Under the pieces are notes generated by a model. It made no database searches. It saw only the letters and a list, made by a program, of their open reading frames with translations, and had not been told where the DNA came from. Positions 1 to 6,856 of a stretch of 39,569 bases of DNA are shown one piece after another; within the stretch, counting starts at the first letter, position 1, and each line of letters opens with the position of its first letter. A program made the translations under genes and the position numbers. The DNA lies in contig CAYROP010000005.1 of assembly GCA_964426075.1 (NCBI GenBank), positions 1 through 39,569 on the forward strand, in the 5' to 3' direction. The stretch is from CAYQLK01 sp964426075 (GTDB lineage: Bacteria > Patescibacteriota > Microgenomatia > CAYQLK01).

Positions 1-133
1 AAGCTTTAACAAGCTCAGATAATTCGATTACCGAGAGGGTTTCAATTTCTGAAATTAATTTTTCAAGTTTTGCGGATACCTTAACATCTGATTTTGTTTC
101 GGTTTCAGCTACTTGTGTTTGAGCATCTTCCAT
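1..133 (-). CDS. rplL: Ribosomal protein bL12 (L7/L12), N-terminal part only
   Basis: The gene runs off the left edge, so only the first 44 codons are present. They read MEDAQTQVAETETKSD and then a helical segment ending SVIELSELVKA, which matches the dimerisation domain of bL12 (typically LIxxIExLTVLELSELVKA). Family knowledge: bL12 dimers form the flexible ribosomal stalk with L10 and recruit translation GTPases. The start is chosen from a strong Shine-Dalgarno AGGAGG (complement of 145-150) and from its place directly after rplJ, 27 bases downstream. An acidic stretch of about 16 residues precedes the usual family start. Confidence 0.9.
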   Translation of the reverse strand, partial: MEDAQTQVAETETKSDVKVSAKLEKLISEIETLSVIELSELVKA

Positions 134-160
134 TATTCCTGTCACCTCCTTTTCTATAAT

Positions 161-694
161 TTATGATTTCTGGGCACGAATTTGGTCTAAGGTATAGACT
201 AAGTTGCGCAGATTAGCTTGTAATACTCCGACAATTCCATACAAAGGCGAAGATAGTCCGCCAACGACTTTGGCGTACAATTCCGGCTTGGAGGGTAAAG
301 TGGCGAGTTGGTTGATCTCAGAATCGGAGATGTATTTTTTCTCAAAATATCCAAATTTTATTTCTGGAAGGCTATTTTCTTTTTTAAAAGTAACAATCGC
401 TTTAATTGGTGAAATTTCATCCTCATAACTAAAAAGTGTACCGATTGGTCCTTGAAAGTCTTCATCTTTAACACCTGTATAGCCAGAGTCAATTAAGGAT
501 TTTTTTACTAGAGTGTTTTTGGCAACTGAAAATTCCGCACCAGCTTCTTTAAGTTTGATTCTTAAAGCTTGGATTTGTGGCATTGTCATACCTCTAAAGT
601 CGGCTAGAATTACACTTTTGGCGCGTGTTAATTTTTCAGTTAAAACTTTAACCTCGGCTTCTTTTTTTATTCTGTTTGAACTTTTTGTGTCCAT
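161..694 (-). CDS. rplJ: Ribosomal protein uL10
   Basis: 177 aa, near the usual length of about 165-175. The N-terminal half has the L10 pattern: a lysine-rich helix, then SVILADFRGMTMPQIQALR, then a K/N-rich stretch (AKNTLVKKSL). L10 anchors the bL12 stalk to 23S rRNA and is the classic autoregulator of its own operon. No Shine-Dalgarno is visible: the start codon directly follows a run of seven T that is also the tail of a terminator-like hairpin (695-744). It is the first gene of a separate transcription unit with rplL, driven by the promoter at 832-860. Confidence 0.95.
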   Translation of the reverse strand: MDTKSSNRIKKEAEVKVLTEKLTRAKSVILADFRGMTMPQIQALRIKLKEAGAEFSVAKNTLVKKSLIDSGYTGVKDEDFQGPIGTLFSYEDEISPIKAIVTFKKENSLPEIKFGYFEKKYISDSEINQLATLPSKPELYAKVVGGLSSPLYGIVGVLQANLRNLVYTLDQIRAQKS

Positions 695-744
695 AAAAAA
701 ACTTAATCTTATATCGGTCCAAATTGACCAAAGGAAAGATTAAG
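695..744 (-). terminator. Intrinsic terminator/attenuator hairpin before rplJ
   Basis: Read on the minus strand, CTTAATCTT (complement of 736-744) pairs with AAGATTAAG (complement of 702-710). A nested GGTC/GACC helix lies inside (726-729 with 716-719). T7 (695-701) follows, and the ATG of rplJ comes immediately after. An alternative helix pairs GGAAAGAT (complement of 759-766) with ATCTTTCC (complement of 733-740). This would use up the 5' arm of the terminator, giving a terminator/antiterminator pair. Confidence 0.6.
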
Positions 745-825
745 TAGACAAAAATATTATCTTTCCTGCGCCGGATTTACAAAACTATTAAACAGTTTCT
801 ACCAAGGCGGTCTTAGGACTATAGC
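695..825 (-). promoter_or_regulatory. Ribosomal protein L10 leader (autoregulatory 5' UTR)
   Basis: About 130 untranslated bases separate the predicted transcription start (about 825) from the rplJ start codon. The leader contains AAGACCGC and later CCGGCGCAGG; the first resembles the AGACCG box I remember from other bacterial L10 leaders. Attenuation-type L10 leaders are known in Firmicutes. Position and structure support the call; I could not run a covariance model. Confidence 0.55.
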
Positions 826-831
826 TGGCAA

Positions 832-860
832 ATTTTAGATGAAATCACAAGTGCTGTCAA
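832..860 (-). promoter_or_regulatory. Strong sigma-70 type promoter for rplJ-rplL
   Basis: On the minus strand, perfect -35 TTGACA (855-860), 17-base spacer, -10 TAAAAT (832-837). It starts 12 bases downstream of the rplA stop, so L10/L12 can be expressed independently of the secE-nusG-rplK-rplA unit. Confidence 0.8.
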
Positions 861-870
861 GCACAACTCT

Positions 871-1542
871 TTAGAGCTTAACAGTGATTGAAGGTCCCAT
901 TGTTGAATTAATGAAGACTTTTTTGATTTGATCTTTGCCAAGTGCTTGAGTTAGGGTTTCAAAATTTTCGATAATTTTGTCATTTTCCCAGCTGGATTTA
1001 CCAAATCCAACATGTAGAACTGGTTGTTCAGGTTGAGTTTTGAGGTAGACTTGACCAGCTGACATATTCTTAATAACCGAGTCAGGTTTGTCAGTAATTG
1101 AACCATTTTTAGGATTAGGCATCATACCTTTTGGACCAAGGGTTTTAGCAATTTGCGCTAACATTGGCATAGCTTCTGGAGTGGCAATTACCATATCAAA
1201 GTCTCGACCTGGGACCATTTTACCTTCACGAATTTCGTTAATTGTGTTTTCTCCGGCAAGAATAATATTTGAACCAGCGGTTGCTTGCCCAAAAACTAAA
1301 ACTTTTTTGGTTTCTGTATTTAAAGGATTGGGGAAACTGAGGCTAAATTTTTGATCTTTTTTGTTTAGGACAAAGTGTGCCTCAATAGTGCCGTCAAATT
1401 TTGTACGGGCGGTTTTTTTAGCTAAATCAACAGCTTCTGCTTGTGAATACTGTTTGGTTTTATCAACAAGAGCGCTAGCGGTTGAATACGATTTAGAGTG
1501 GGTTACTTTTAGTTTGGAGGGTTTTTTTGTTTTTGTGGCCAT
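871..1542 (-). CDS. rplA: Ribosomal protein uL1
   Basis: 223 aa, close to the usual 225-235. It carries the L1 core: FDGTIEAHFVLN early, a PGRDFDMVIATPEAMPML segment and the signature KTLGPKGMMPNPKNGSITD, followed by the C-terminal FINSTMGPSITVKL. L1 binds 23S rRNA at the E-site stalk and acts as translational repressor of the L11 operon in other bacteria. It follows rplK with a 12-base gap in the conserved order secE-nusG-rplK-rplA. L1 is missing in some CPR lineages, so its presence is taxonomically informative. The N-terminus is extended and lysine-rich. Confidence 0.96.
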   Translation of the reverse strand: MATKTKKPSKLKVTHSKSYSTASALVDKTKQYSQAEAVDLAKKTARTKFDGTIEAHFVLNKKDQKFSLSFPNPLNTETKKVLVFGQATAGSNIILAGENTINEIREGKMVPGRDFDMVIATPEAMPMLAQIAKTLGPKGMMPNPKNGSITDKPDSVIKNMSAGQVYLKTQPEQPVLHVGFGKSSWENDKIIENFETLTQALGKDQIKKVFINSTMGPSITVKL

Positions 1543-1554
1543 AGGATTTTTTAA

Positions 1555-1980
1555 TTATTTTTCGAGTTCTACACCCATTGATCTTGCAACGCCGCCAACA
1601 ACTTTGACCGCCGATTCGATGTCGGTTGTATTAAGGTCAGGCATTTTAGCTTTGGCGATATCTTCAGCTTGAGATTTGGTTAATTTACCCTTTGTTTCTC
1701 GACCGGGTTTAGCAGACCCTTTGTCAGTATTAAGTGCCTTTTTGATCATTTCAGCAATTGGAGGCTGTTTGGTAACAAAGTCAAAGCTACGATCTTCGTA
1801 GATAGTGATTATTACCGGTAAAAGATCGCCTTTTTGCTCCTTTGTTTTTTCGTTGAATTGATTAACAAAGTCCATGATTGGTACACCGTGAGGTCCAAGT
1901 GCGGTACCGACAGGCGGGGCTGCGGTTGCTGCGCCGGCACGCACATTTAGTTTGACTAAACTTTTAATTTTTTTTGCCAT
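1555..1980 (-). CDS. rplK: Ribosomal protein uL11
   Basis: 141 aa, the standard length. The N-terminal domain has the proline-rich AAPPVGTALGPHGVPIMDFVNQFNEKT stretch, where factor-dependent GTPase activation and thiopeptide binding take place. The C-terminal rRNA-binding domain has KSQAEDIAKAKMPDLNT and ends in a GGVARSMGVE helix. It lies 7 bases after nusG in the same operon. Confidence 0.97.
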   Translation of the reverse strand: MAKKIKSLVKLNVRAGAATAAPPVGTALGPHGVPIMDFVNQFNEKTKEQKGDLLPVIITIYEDRSFDFVTKQPPIAEMIKKALNTDKGSAKPGRETKGKLTKSQAEDIAKAKMPDLNTTDIESAVKVVGGVARSMGVELEK

Positions 1981-1987
1981 TTTATTT

Positions 1988-2755
1988 TTAAAGTCTGTTT
2001 ACTTGTAAGAAGTCTAATTCGACCGGAGTTTCTCGTCCGAAGATGCTGACTAAGACTTTGAGCTTGCCTTTTTCTTCATCAATTTCTGAGATAGTACCAA
2101 GGAATTCAGCAAATGGTCCATCAGCGATACGAACTGCTTCACCAACGCTAAATTTGGCCTTGAAGCGGGGAGCTTCCATGGACATGTATTTTTTGATTAC
2201 TTCGACTTCGCTTTCTGGAAGTGGGGTTGGTTTGTTACCAATGCCAACGAACGAGGTTACCCCTTGAGTTGACCTGACCGCAAGCCAGCTTTCGTCATTG
2301 AGTTCCATACGAACAAGAATGTAGCCAGGGAAGATTTTTTCTTTGATTGTTGATTTTTTCCCTTCACGAATTTCAATTTTGTCTTGGGTAGGAACTAAGA
2401 TATCTAAAATTTTGTCGGTCATGCCAAGTGAGGCAACTCTTTGTTTTAGGGTAATTGCAACCTTTTGTTCGTGGCCGGAGTAAGTATGTACAACATACCA
2501 TCTGGCATTTGGGTTGTCAGTTAGGGGTGAAGTACTGTTGTTTTTTTCAGCTTCTTCGGTTTCGACATCCTCAGTTTCTGTTTGATCTGTGGTTGTATTG
2601 TCGGATTTATCAGTTTTTTCTTCTGCAGAAGATACTTCGTTTGTAATTTCAGATTCAGAATCTGATTCGACCGTTTCGGTTTCCTCGATAGGTAGAACCG
2701 CGTTAACGGTTGTGTCGTCGAGGTTGTCGTTTAATGTTTGTTTATTGTCGGTCAT
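1988..2755 (-). CDS. nusG: Transcription termination/antitermination factor NusG
   Basis: 255 aa, longer than the common 175-190 because of an acidic Ser/Thr/Glu-rich extension of about 83 residues. The NGN domain starts near residue 84 (ARWYVVHTYSGHEQKV) and continues through IFPGYILVRMELND and VTSFVGIG. The C-terminal KOW domain has EAVRIADGPFAEFLGTI. NusG couples RNA polymerase to ribosomes and Rho. The start codon is separated by one base from the secE stop, as in the classic secE-nusG pair. The acidic tail is low complexity, probably disordered, and of unknown role. Confidence 0.95.
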   Translation of the reverse strand: MTDNKQTLNDNLDDTTVNAVLPIEETETVESDSESEITNEVSSAEEKTDKSDNTTTDQTETEDVETEEAEKNNSTSPLTDNPNARWYVVHTYSGHEQKVAITLKQRVASLGMTDKILDILVPTQDKIEIREGKKSTIKEKIFPGYILVRMELNDESWLAVRSTQGVTSFVGIGNKPTPLPESEVEVIKKYMSMEAPRFKAKFSVGEAVRIADGPFAEFLGTISEIDEEKGKLKVLVSIFGRETPVELDFLQVNRL

Positions 2756-2756
2756 A

Positions 2757-3008
2757 TTAAATTTTGAGCAGGCTATCGACTGCTTTAGCTAGGCCAAGAT
2801 CAATCAGGGTTAAGATTGTTCCTATAAGAATACTGGCAACGATGACAATAATTGTCAGTCTTATTGCTTCGTTTCTAGTTGGCCAAATTATTTTTTTAAA
2901 TTCGTCTTTAGACTGCAAGAGATAAGTACTAACAGGATTGCCTTTTGCGACCCTGATCGGACTAACCGAAGGTAATGCAAGCTTTTTGGACTTGTTTGTT
3001 TTTGCCAT
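2757..3008 (-). CDS. secE: Preprotein translocase subunit SecE
   Basis: 83 aa, a typical single-membrane-span bacterial SecE. It has a basic N-terminus, the amphipathic signature LQSKDEFKKIIWPTRNEAIR, and one hydrophobic segment (LTIIVIVASILIGTILTLIDLGL). SecE holds the SecY channel together in the inner membrane. It is the first gene of the secE-nusG-rplK-rplA operon. No Shine-Dalgarno stands out. Confidence 0.93.
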   Translation of the reverse strand: MAKTNKSKKLALPSVSPIRVAKGNPVSTYLLQSKDEFKKIIWPTRNEAIRLTIIVIVASILIGTILTLIDLGLAKAVDSLLKI

Positions 3009-3095
3009 AAATTAACCTTTAAGTACTAGCTCTAGATGTAAAGCAGAGCAAATATTAGCATATTTATTTTGCTTTTTTAAGCCTCTAAAAACGCG

Positions 3096-3124
3096 ATTTT
3101 AGCACAATGAACGTTGTGGCACAA
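3096..3124 (-). promoter_or_regulatory. Possible promoter of the secE operon with inverted repeat
   Basis: Minus strand: -10 TAAAAT (3096-3101), 17-base spacer, weak -35 TTGTGC (3119-3124, three of six matches). The spacer holds the inverted repeat CACAA-N6-TTGTG (3103-3118). A second TATAAT lies further upstream (complement of 3126-3131) without a good -35. The 200-base divergent region 3009-3208 holds no other gene. Confidence 0.35.
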
Positions 3125-3208
3125 TATTATAGGATTTTGGATCAGGGTGTGGTAATATTTTGTGCCTAATTGTTTTATTATATTTAGTATTAGATTATTA
3201 AAATAAGT

Positions 3209-4099
3209 ATGAAGAAAATAAGAAAAGTTGTTATTCCAGCCGCCGGTTATGGAACGAGGTTTTTGCCTGCGACTAAGGCACAACCAAAAGAAATGTTGCC
3301 AATTGTCGATAAGCCGATTATTCAATATGTTGTTGAGGATGCAGTTGCAGCAGGAATTGAGGATGTGATTATTGTAACTGGATGGCAAAAGAGATCAATT
3401 GAAGATCATTTTGATTACCCATTTGAATTAGAAAAAAGACTGGAAGATTCAGGTAAAGACATTGAGTTGGAACAAGTCCGAAGAATAGCTGAAATGGCGA
3501 ATTTTATTTATGTTCGACAGAAGGGCCCTCTTGGTAATGCGACACCTGTTAAATGTGCAAGACATTTGCTGAATGATGAACCATTTTTGGTGCTTTGGGG
3601 GGATGATTTTATCGATGCTATGCCAAGTAGAGCGACTCAGATGGTTGAAGCATACGAAAAATATAATGGTACGATTTTAGCTGCAATTACAACAGATAAG
3701 GAGTCAGATGCAAAAAGATACGGTTTTGCTAAGGGTGAACAGGTTGATAACGGAGTGGTTAAAGTTTCTGAGTTAATTGAAAAACCAGGAATTGAAAATC
3801 GTCCCTCGAATTTGGCTTCAGTGTCTGGATATGTATTGACCCCAGAAATTTGGGATGTCTTAGACCATTTACAAAAAGGTCATGGTGGTGAGTTAGTTTT
3901 GGCTGATGCAATAAACACACTATGCAAAAATGGCGCTGATGTGTTTGCAACTGAAATTAAAAATGGAAAATATTACGATTGTGGCAATAAACTTGAATAT
4001 ATTAAAGCTGTTGTTGATTTTGGATTAAAACATCAAGAGTTATCGCTCGATTTTAAGAATTATCTTGAAGACGTTTTGGCTGTAAATAAAAATGGCTAA
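3209..4099 (+). CDS. galU: UTP--glucose-1-phosphate uridylyltransferase
   Basis: 296 aa, the family length. The N-terminus VVIPAAGYGTRFLPATKAQPKEML is the nucleotide-binding signature of GalU-type pyrophosphorylases. Further family blocks are DKPIIQYVVEDAVAAGI, LVLWGDDFID and the active-site lysine region LIEKPGIENRPSNLASVSGYVL. It makes UDP-glucose for polysaccharide and envelope sugars, consistent with the sugar-nucleotide reductase and O-antigen ligase-like genes in the window. A possible -10 (GATTAT, 3193-3198) lies 10 bases before the ATG, which would give an almost leaderless mRNA. It overlaps the next gene by 8 bases. Confidence 0.95.
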   Translation: MKKIRKVVIPAAGYGTRFLPATKAQPKEMLPIVDKPIIQYVVEDAVAAGIEDVIIVTGWQKRSIEDHFDYPFELEKRLEDSGKDIELEQVRRIAEMANFIYVRQKGPLGNATPVKCARHLLNDEPFLVLWGDDFIDAMPSRATQMVEAYEKYNGTILAAITTDKESDAKRYGFAKGEQVDNGVVKVSELIEKPGIENRPSNLASVSGYVLTPEIWDVLDHLQKGHGGELVLADAINTLCKNGADVFATEIKNGKYYDCGNKLEYIKAVVDFGLKHQELSLDFKNYLEDVLAVNKNG

Positions 4100-4481
4100 A
4101 CACTTAGGTATTTTTAGTAAAAAAAATATAGAGAAGATATTTGCCGGTAAAAAGACGGTTGATGGACGATTTTCAAAAATCAAAATTTCTCCATTTTGTG
4201 ATGTGTCAGTTGGTGATGTTGTCTATATAAAGGAACCAGGCGAGGGTGTTGTGGGGCAATTTTTCGTTTCTAAGGTAATATATTTTGATCATCCAGAGAA
4301 AGTTGATTTGGCAAAAATCAAGAAAGACTATTCAGGACTTATGGATATAGATGAACGATTTTGGACGAGGCTAGAGAAAGTAAATTATATAAGTTTGATT
4401 TTTATTAAGTCGGTAACGAAATTTTTGGTTCCACCTGTTTTTGACAAAAAAGATTCCAGAGGTTGGGTTAGATTAGATTAA
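4092..4481 (+). CDS. ASCH/PUA-like domain protein
   Basis: 129 aa. The pattern IFAGKKTVDGRFSKIKISPF, then GDVVYIKEPGEGVVGQFFVSKV, resembles ASCH-type PUA-like folds, where a G-K-K/R loop faces RNA or a nucleotide. No catalytic motif can be named. It overlaps the end of galU by 8 bases, so it is translationally coupled, but no link to sugar metabolism is obvious. It converges on the next gene, 5 bases away, without a visible terminator. The function is unknown; the fold assignment is moderate. Confidence 0.6.
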   Translation: MAKHLGIFSKKNIEKIFAGKKTVDGRFSKIKISPFCDVSVGDVVYIKEPGEGVVGQFFVSKVIYFDHPEKVDLAKIKKDYSGLMDIDERFWTRLEKVNYISLIFIKSVTKFLVPPVFDKKDSRGWVRLD

Positions 4482-4486
4482 TTAAG

Positions 4487-5380
4487 TTAATAGAGTTTTT
4501 GGGATTCTAATGCTTTATCAATAGTTTGGTTATTAATTAAGTATTCAACTATTTTGGCTTCCAATGTTTCGATAGCTGACTCGGATAATTTGAAATTATC
4601 AGAAATTAGATTGTTAGTATGATTTGAGGTGGTTATGTCAATTTTAGGGAGATTTTTTTGTTCAATTAAATTGTTAATATCGTAAATGTTTTGAAGTGTG
4701 TGGGTTGCTAAGCTGTATTGGAGACTCGGGTCGGATTCCAGAAAAGAAAAACTTTCGTTGTTAGGGGCAAAGTTGGATATAAATATATTTTGTGATTTAT
4801 TGTAAGAAAAAACGATATTTATTAGATTGTTTAGTTTTTGCACATGGGTTTCTAAATCAGTTTTTTGTTTGAGAGTTTGATCGTATCCAAAAGTGTCAAC
4901 CAAAAGAATGTCAGGTTCCTGAAAGATAACCGAAGATTGAATAGTGCTGTTGTTAATAAAAGTATCGCTGGTTTTTGCTAAGGCATAGTCGATATCAGAG
5001 TTTGGGGAAGAGTAATTTATAAAATCAAATTTGATATTGGGATAAAATTGATTTAATTTTGTGATTAGATTAGTTCCATTTTCTAGTTGTGCTGTTTGTG
5101 TGCTACCAAGGATGAGTATTTTGATATTTCCCTTAAATGTCTTAGGAAAGATGTCTTCTGTAGTTACTAAAGGCTCTTTTACTGATGCTATTTGATTTTT
5201 TTCAATTAATTTACCAATTAAGCTTTCAAATTGCTCGTTTGGAGAAAGATTCTGGTCTGAAGATGAGTTTATACCGAGCACTGCTCCTGGAGCTAGCGGA
5301 GAAACAATTTGTTTAGGTGAATGTGAGAAAAAAAGTGGAATAATTAATATTAAGTTTGTTAGTATGGCTAGGGCAGTCAT
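4487..5380 (-). CDS. Membrane-anchored SGNH-hydrolase-like protein, catalytic residues degraded
   Basis: 297 aa. Residues 1-20 form a hydrophobic signal anchor, followed by a Ser/Pro-rich linker. From residue 85 the order is SGNH-like: block I is ILILGSTQT (residues 88-96), where the family has GDSxT. The terminal block is DNFKLSESA (261-269), where the family has DxxHLS. The nucleophile Ser is therefore replaced (Thr or shifted) and the His is replaced by Lys. Either the enzyme is inactive or the family assignment is wrong. It lies 28 bases downstream of another membrane-anchored hypothetical and probably shares its transcript. No Shine-Dalgarno is seen. Confidence 0.5.
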   Translation of the reverse strand: MTALAILTNLILIIPLFFSHSPKQIVSPLAPGAVLGINSSSDQNLSPNEQFESLIGKLIEKNQIASVKEPLVTTEDIFPKTFKGNIKILILGSTQTAQLENGTNLITKLNQFYPNIKFDFINYSSPNSDIDYALAKTSDTFINNSTIQSSVIFQEPDILLVDTFGYDQTLKQKTDLETHVQKLNNLINIVFSYNKSQNIFISNFAPNNESFSFLESDPSLQYSLATHTLQNIYDINNLIEQKNLPKIDITTSNHTNNLISDNFKLSESAIETLEAKIVEYLINNQTIDKALESQKLY

Positions 5381-5408
5381 ACTTTAACTCTAGCAAACCT
5401 AGATTTTT

Positions 5409-5972
5409 TTATCCAAGAGCATCGGTAAAGGCAGTTAGTTGCCAAGGGGTTTTGGTGTTTGCGTTTTTGGTAAAAGTAAGTGTAAATGTATAACTGTCGT
5501 TTTTGTTACTTTGATCTAAAGTAAATGCTGTAATTGTGAGTTTGCGATTTGAATCGTCTAGAATTTGAATACTATCAAGTCTGTATCTAACAATTTTTCC
5601 TGAATGTTTCTTAGCAATTTCTTCCTCAAATTGAGCTATGGTGTAGTTTTTTTTGAGTGATGAAGATAGTGAAGTATAGGCTTCAGGGTAATTTCTGCTT
5701 CTGGCATTTAGTAAATAATCTTTGGCAACTTGTGTTGTTGGTTCCTGCATATAACTATCGAAAGATACTTTTTCTGTTTTTTCAGTCTCATCTAAAAATT
5801 CGTTCGGAATAATTTGATCTTTTTGTTCAAGTCTGTTTTGACGTTCTTGGATAGGTGAGACAACATTATTATAAAACTGGAATGAGGCGAAGAAAATTGC
5901 AAGTACAAATACAGTCAATACCAATAGATTAAAGGTTTGGAGTGTATATTTAATCGGTTTTATTTGGTCCAT
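5409..5972 (-). CDS. Membrane-anchored protein with NTF2-like (DUF4878-type) domain
   Basis: 187 aa. One transmembrane helix lies near residues 13-34 (LLVLTVFVLAIFFASFQFY), then a charged linker, then a C-terminal domain starting AKDYLLNARSRNYPEAYTSLSSSLKK. That pattern (helix, 'A-Y-x-x-L-S', then beta-rich sequence ending WQLTAF) is typical of small NTF2-like extracytoplasmic domains. It has no catalytic motif. The gene starts 24 bases after the 3' end of tRNA-Trp and may be co-transcribed with the tRNA cluster and the SGNH-like gene. The function is unknown. Confidence 0.6.
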   Translation of the reverse strand: MDQIKPIKYTLQTFNLLVLTVFVLAIFFASFQFYNNVVSPIQERQNRLEQKDQIIPNEFLDETEKTEKVSFDSYMQEPTTQVAKDYLLNARSRNYPEAYTSLSSSLKKNYTIAQFEEEIAKKHSGKIVRYRLDSIQILDDSNRKLTITAFTLDQSNKNDSYTFTLTFTKNANTKTPWQLTAFTDALG

Positions 5973-5996
5973 ATTTATATATTAATCAAAATATTG

Positions 5997-6067
5997 CAGG
6001 CCTACTAGGATTTGAACCCAGACTGAGAGTTTTGGAGACTCTAGTGCTACCATTACACCATAGGCCT
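5997..6067 (-). tRNA. tRNA-Trp (CCA)
   Basis: A 71-base cloverleaf can be folded by hand. The acceptor AGGCCTA/TAGGCCT is perfect. The D arm is GTGT/GCAC. The anticodon stem AGAGT/ACTCT closes loop CTCCAAA with anticodon CCA (complement of 6033-6035). The T arm is CTGGG-TTCAAAT-CCTAG. The discriminator is G, as usual for Trp. No 3' CCA is encoded. The anticodon reads UGG only, in line with UGA being a stop here. Confidence 0.93.
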
Positions 6068-6069
6068 AA

Positions 6070-6169
6070 NNNNNNNNNNNNNNNNNNNNNNNNNNNNNNN
6101 NNNNNNNNNNNNNNNNNNNNNNNNNNNNNNNNNNNNNNNNNNNNNNNNNNNNNNNNNNNNNNNNNNNNN
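6070..6169. other. Assembly gap of 100 N
   Basis: Exactly 100 N between tRNA-Trp and tRNA-Tyr, a conventional placeholder for a scaffold join of unknown length. It removes the 3' acceptor of tRNA-Tyr and may hide further tRNA genes of the cluster. Confidence 0.98.
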
Positions 6170-6248
6170 GAGTAGGGTTCGAACCTACGTAGCCCGTACG
6201 GGCGACGGTTTTACAGACCGTAGCGATTGACCACTCCGCCATCTCGGC
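6170..6248 (-). tRNA. tRNA-Tyr (GTA), 3' end lost in gap
   Basis: The 5' acceptor is GCCGAGA. The anticodon loop CTGTAAA carries GTA (complement of 6212-6214) between the stems ACGGT and ACCGT. There is a long class II variable arm (CGCCCGTACGGGCTAC region) as in tRNA-Tyr. The T arm GTAGG-TTCGAAC-CCTAC is complete. The last five acceptor bases and the discriminator fall into the N run. Confidence 0.92.
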
Positions 6249-6349
6249 TTGTTGGAGAAGAAGAATAACTCAAGCCTACTTCTTCCCTAATATAGGTAAT
6301 TTTAACTTAAAAAGAAACATGGGTGGTTTCTGTTTAATTATTAACTGCT

Positions 6350-6424
6350 TGGAGCCGAGAGTGGGAATCGGACCCACGACCTGCCCCTTACCATGGGGCT
6401 GCTCTACCACTGAGCCACCTCGGC
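6350..6424 (-). tRNA. tRNA-Thr (GGT), CCA encoded
   Basis: The acceptor GCCGAGG/TCTCGGC has one G-T pair. The D arm contains GCTCAGTGGTAGAGC. The anticodon stem GCCCC/GGGGC closes loop ATGGTAA with anticodon GGT (complement of 6390-6392). The T arm is GTGGG-TCCGATT-CCCAC. The discriminator is T and CCA follows directly at 6352-6350, unlike tRNA-Trp. It is first in the cluster Thr-Tyr-(gap)-Trp. Confidence 0.93.
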
Positions 6425-6478
6425 ATCAATATATTATGAGTATTTTGACTTGTGAGATTTTAGCAGAGAAACGAGAAC

Positions 6479-6519
6479 AAAAAAAGACTGGTGGAGTATG
6501 ACCTCTTACCAGTCTTTTT
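6479..6519 (-). terminator. Rho-independent terminator, usable on both strands
   Basis: GACTGG (6486-6491) pairs with CCAGTC (6509-6514), extended by A-T pairs. On the minus strand seven T follow the stem, on the plus strand five. It ends the candidate RNA at 6486-6769 just before the tRNA cluster. Confidence 0.8.
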
Positions 6520-6769
6520 AAAAAGATTTGAACATAATTTTTCATAATATCGCCCTTAATTGATGGGGGACTAACAAGTCTGGCCTCCCAAAAAGAATAT
6601 GATTTTTTGTCACGATCGCGGAGCTTTGGAACTTGACGCGTATACAATGACGAATTCTTTTAGTTGAAGCTTGTAAGGAAGTTCTATGACTTATTAGCTT
6701 GAACCAAAAATCAAGGGGCGTAATGTGCGAGCGATTCATAAAGTTAACTTAATGTTTTCCTTAGAACCA
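6486..6769 (-). ncRNA. Candidate small RNA of about 280-290 nt, family not recognised
   Basis: A good minus-strand promoter (6776-6803) and a strong terminator (6479-6519) enclose about 285 bases without a credible gene. The short ORFs there start internally, lack ribosome sites and have unusual composition. GC is higher than in the surrounding AT-rich DNA. Possible helices include GTTCTA with TAGAAC and, as an alternative, TAAGGAA with TTCCTTA, both near the 5' end, plus CTTGA/TCAAG. I found no RNase P, tmRNA, SRP or typical 6S signature. It accounts for most of the 432-base gene-free stretch 6425-6856. Confidence 0.4.
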
Positions 6770-6775
6770 CTTACT

Positions 6776-6803
6776 ATTTTATTACTATTTCACAGCCAGT
6801 CAA
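6776..6803 (-). promoter_or_regulatory. Promoter of the candidate small RNA
   Basis: Minus strand: -35 TTGACT (6798-6803), 16-base spacer, -10 TAAAAT (6776-6781). Predicted start near 6769. No coding sequence follows on this strand before the terminator. Confidence 0.6.
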
Positions 6804-6856
6804 GTTTTGGAATGAAGCTAAAATAGCCTTAAATGTTATTAAAATAAGCTATTTCA

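Noticed and set aside
6426..6739. Two short minus-strand ORFs (73 and 65 aa)
   Set aside because: They overlap the terminator hairpin and each other, lack ribosome sites and have composition unlike the real proteins here. A structured RNA explains the unit better.
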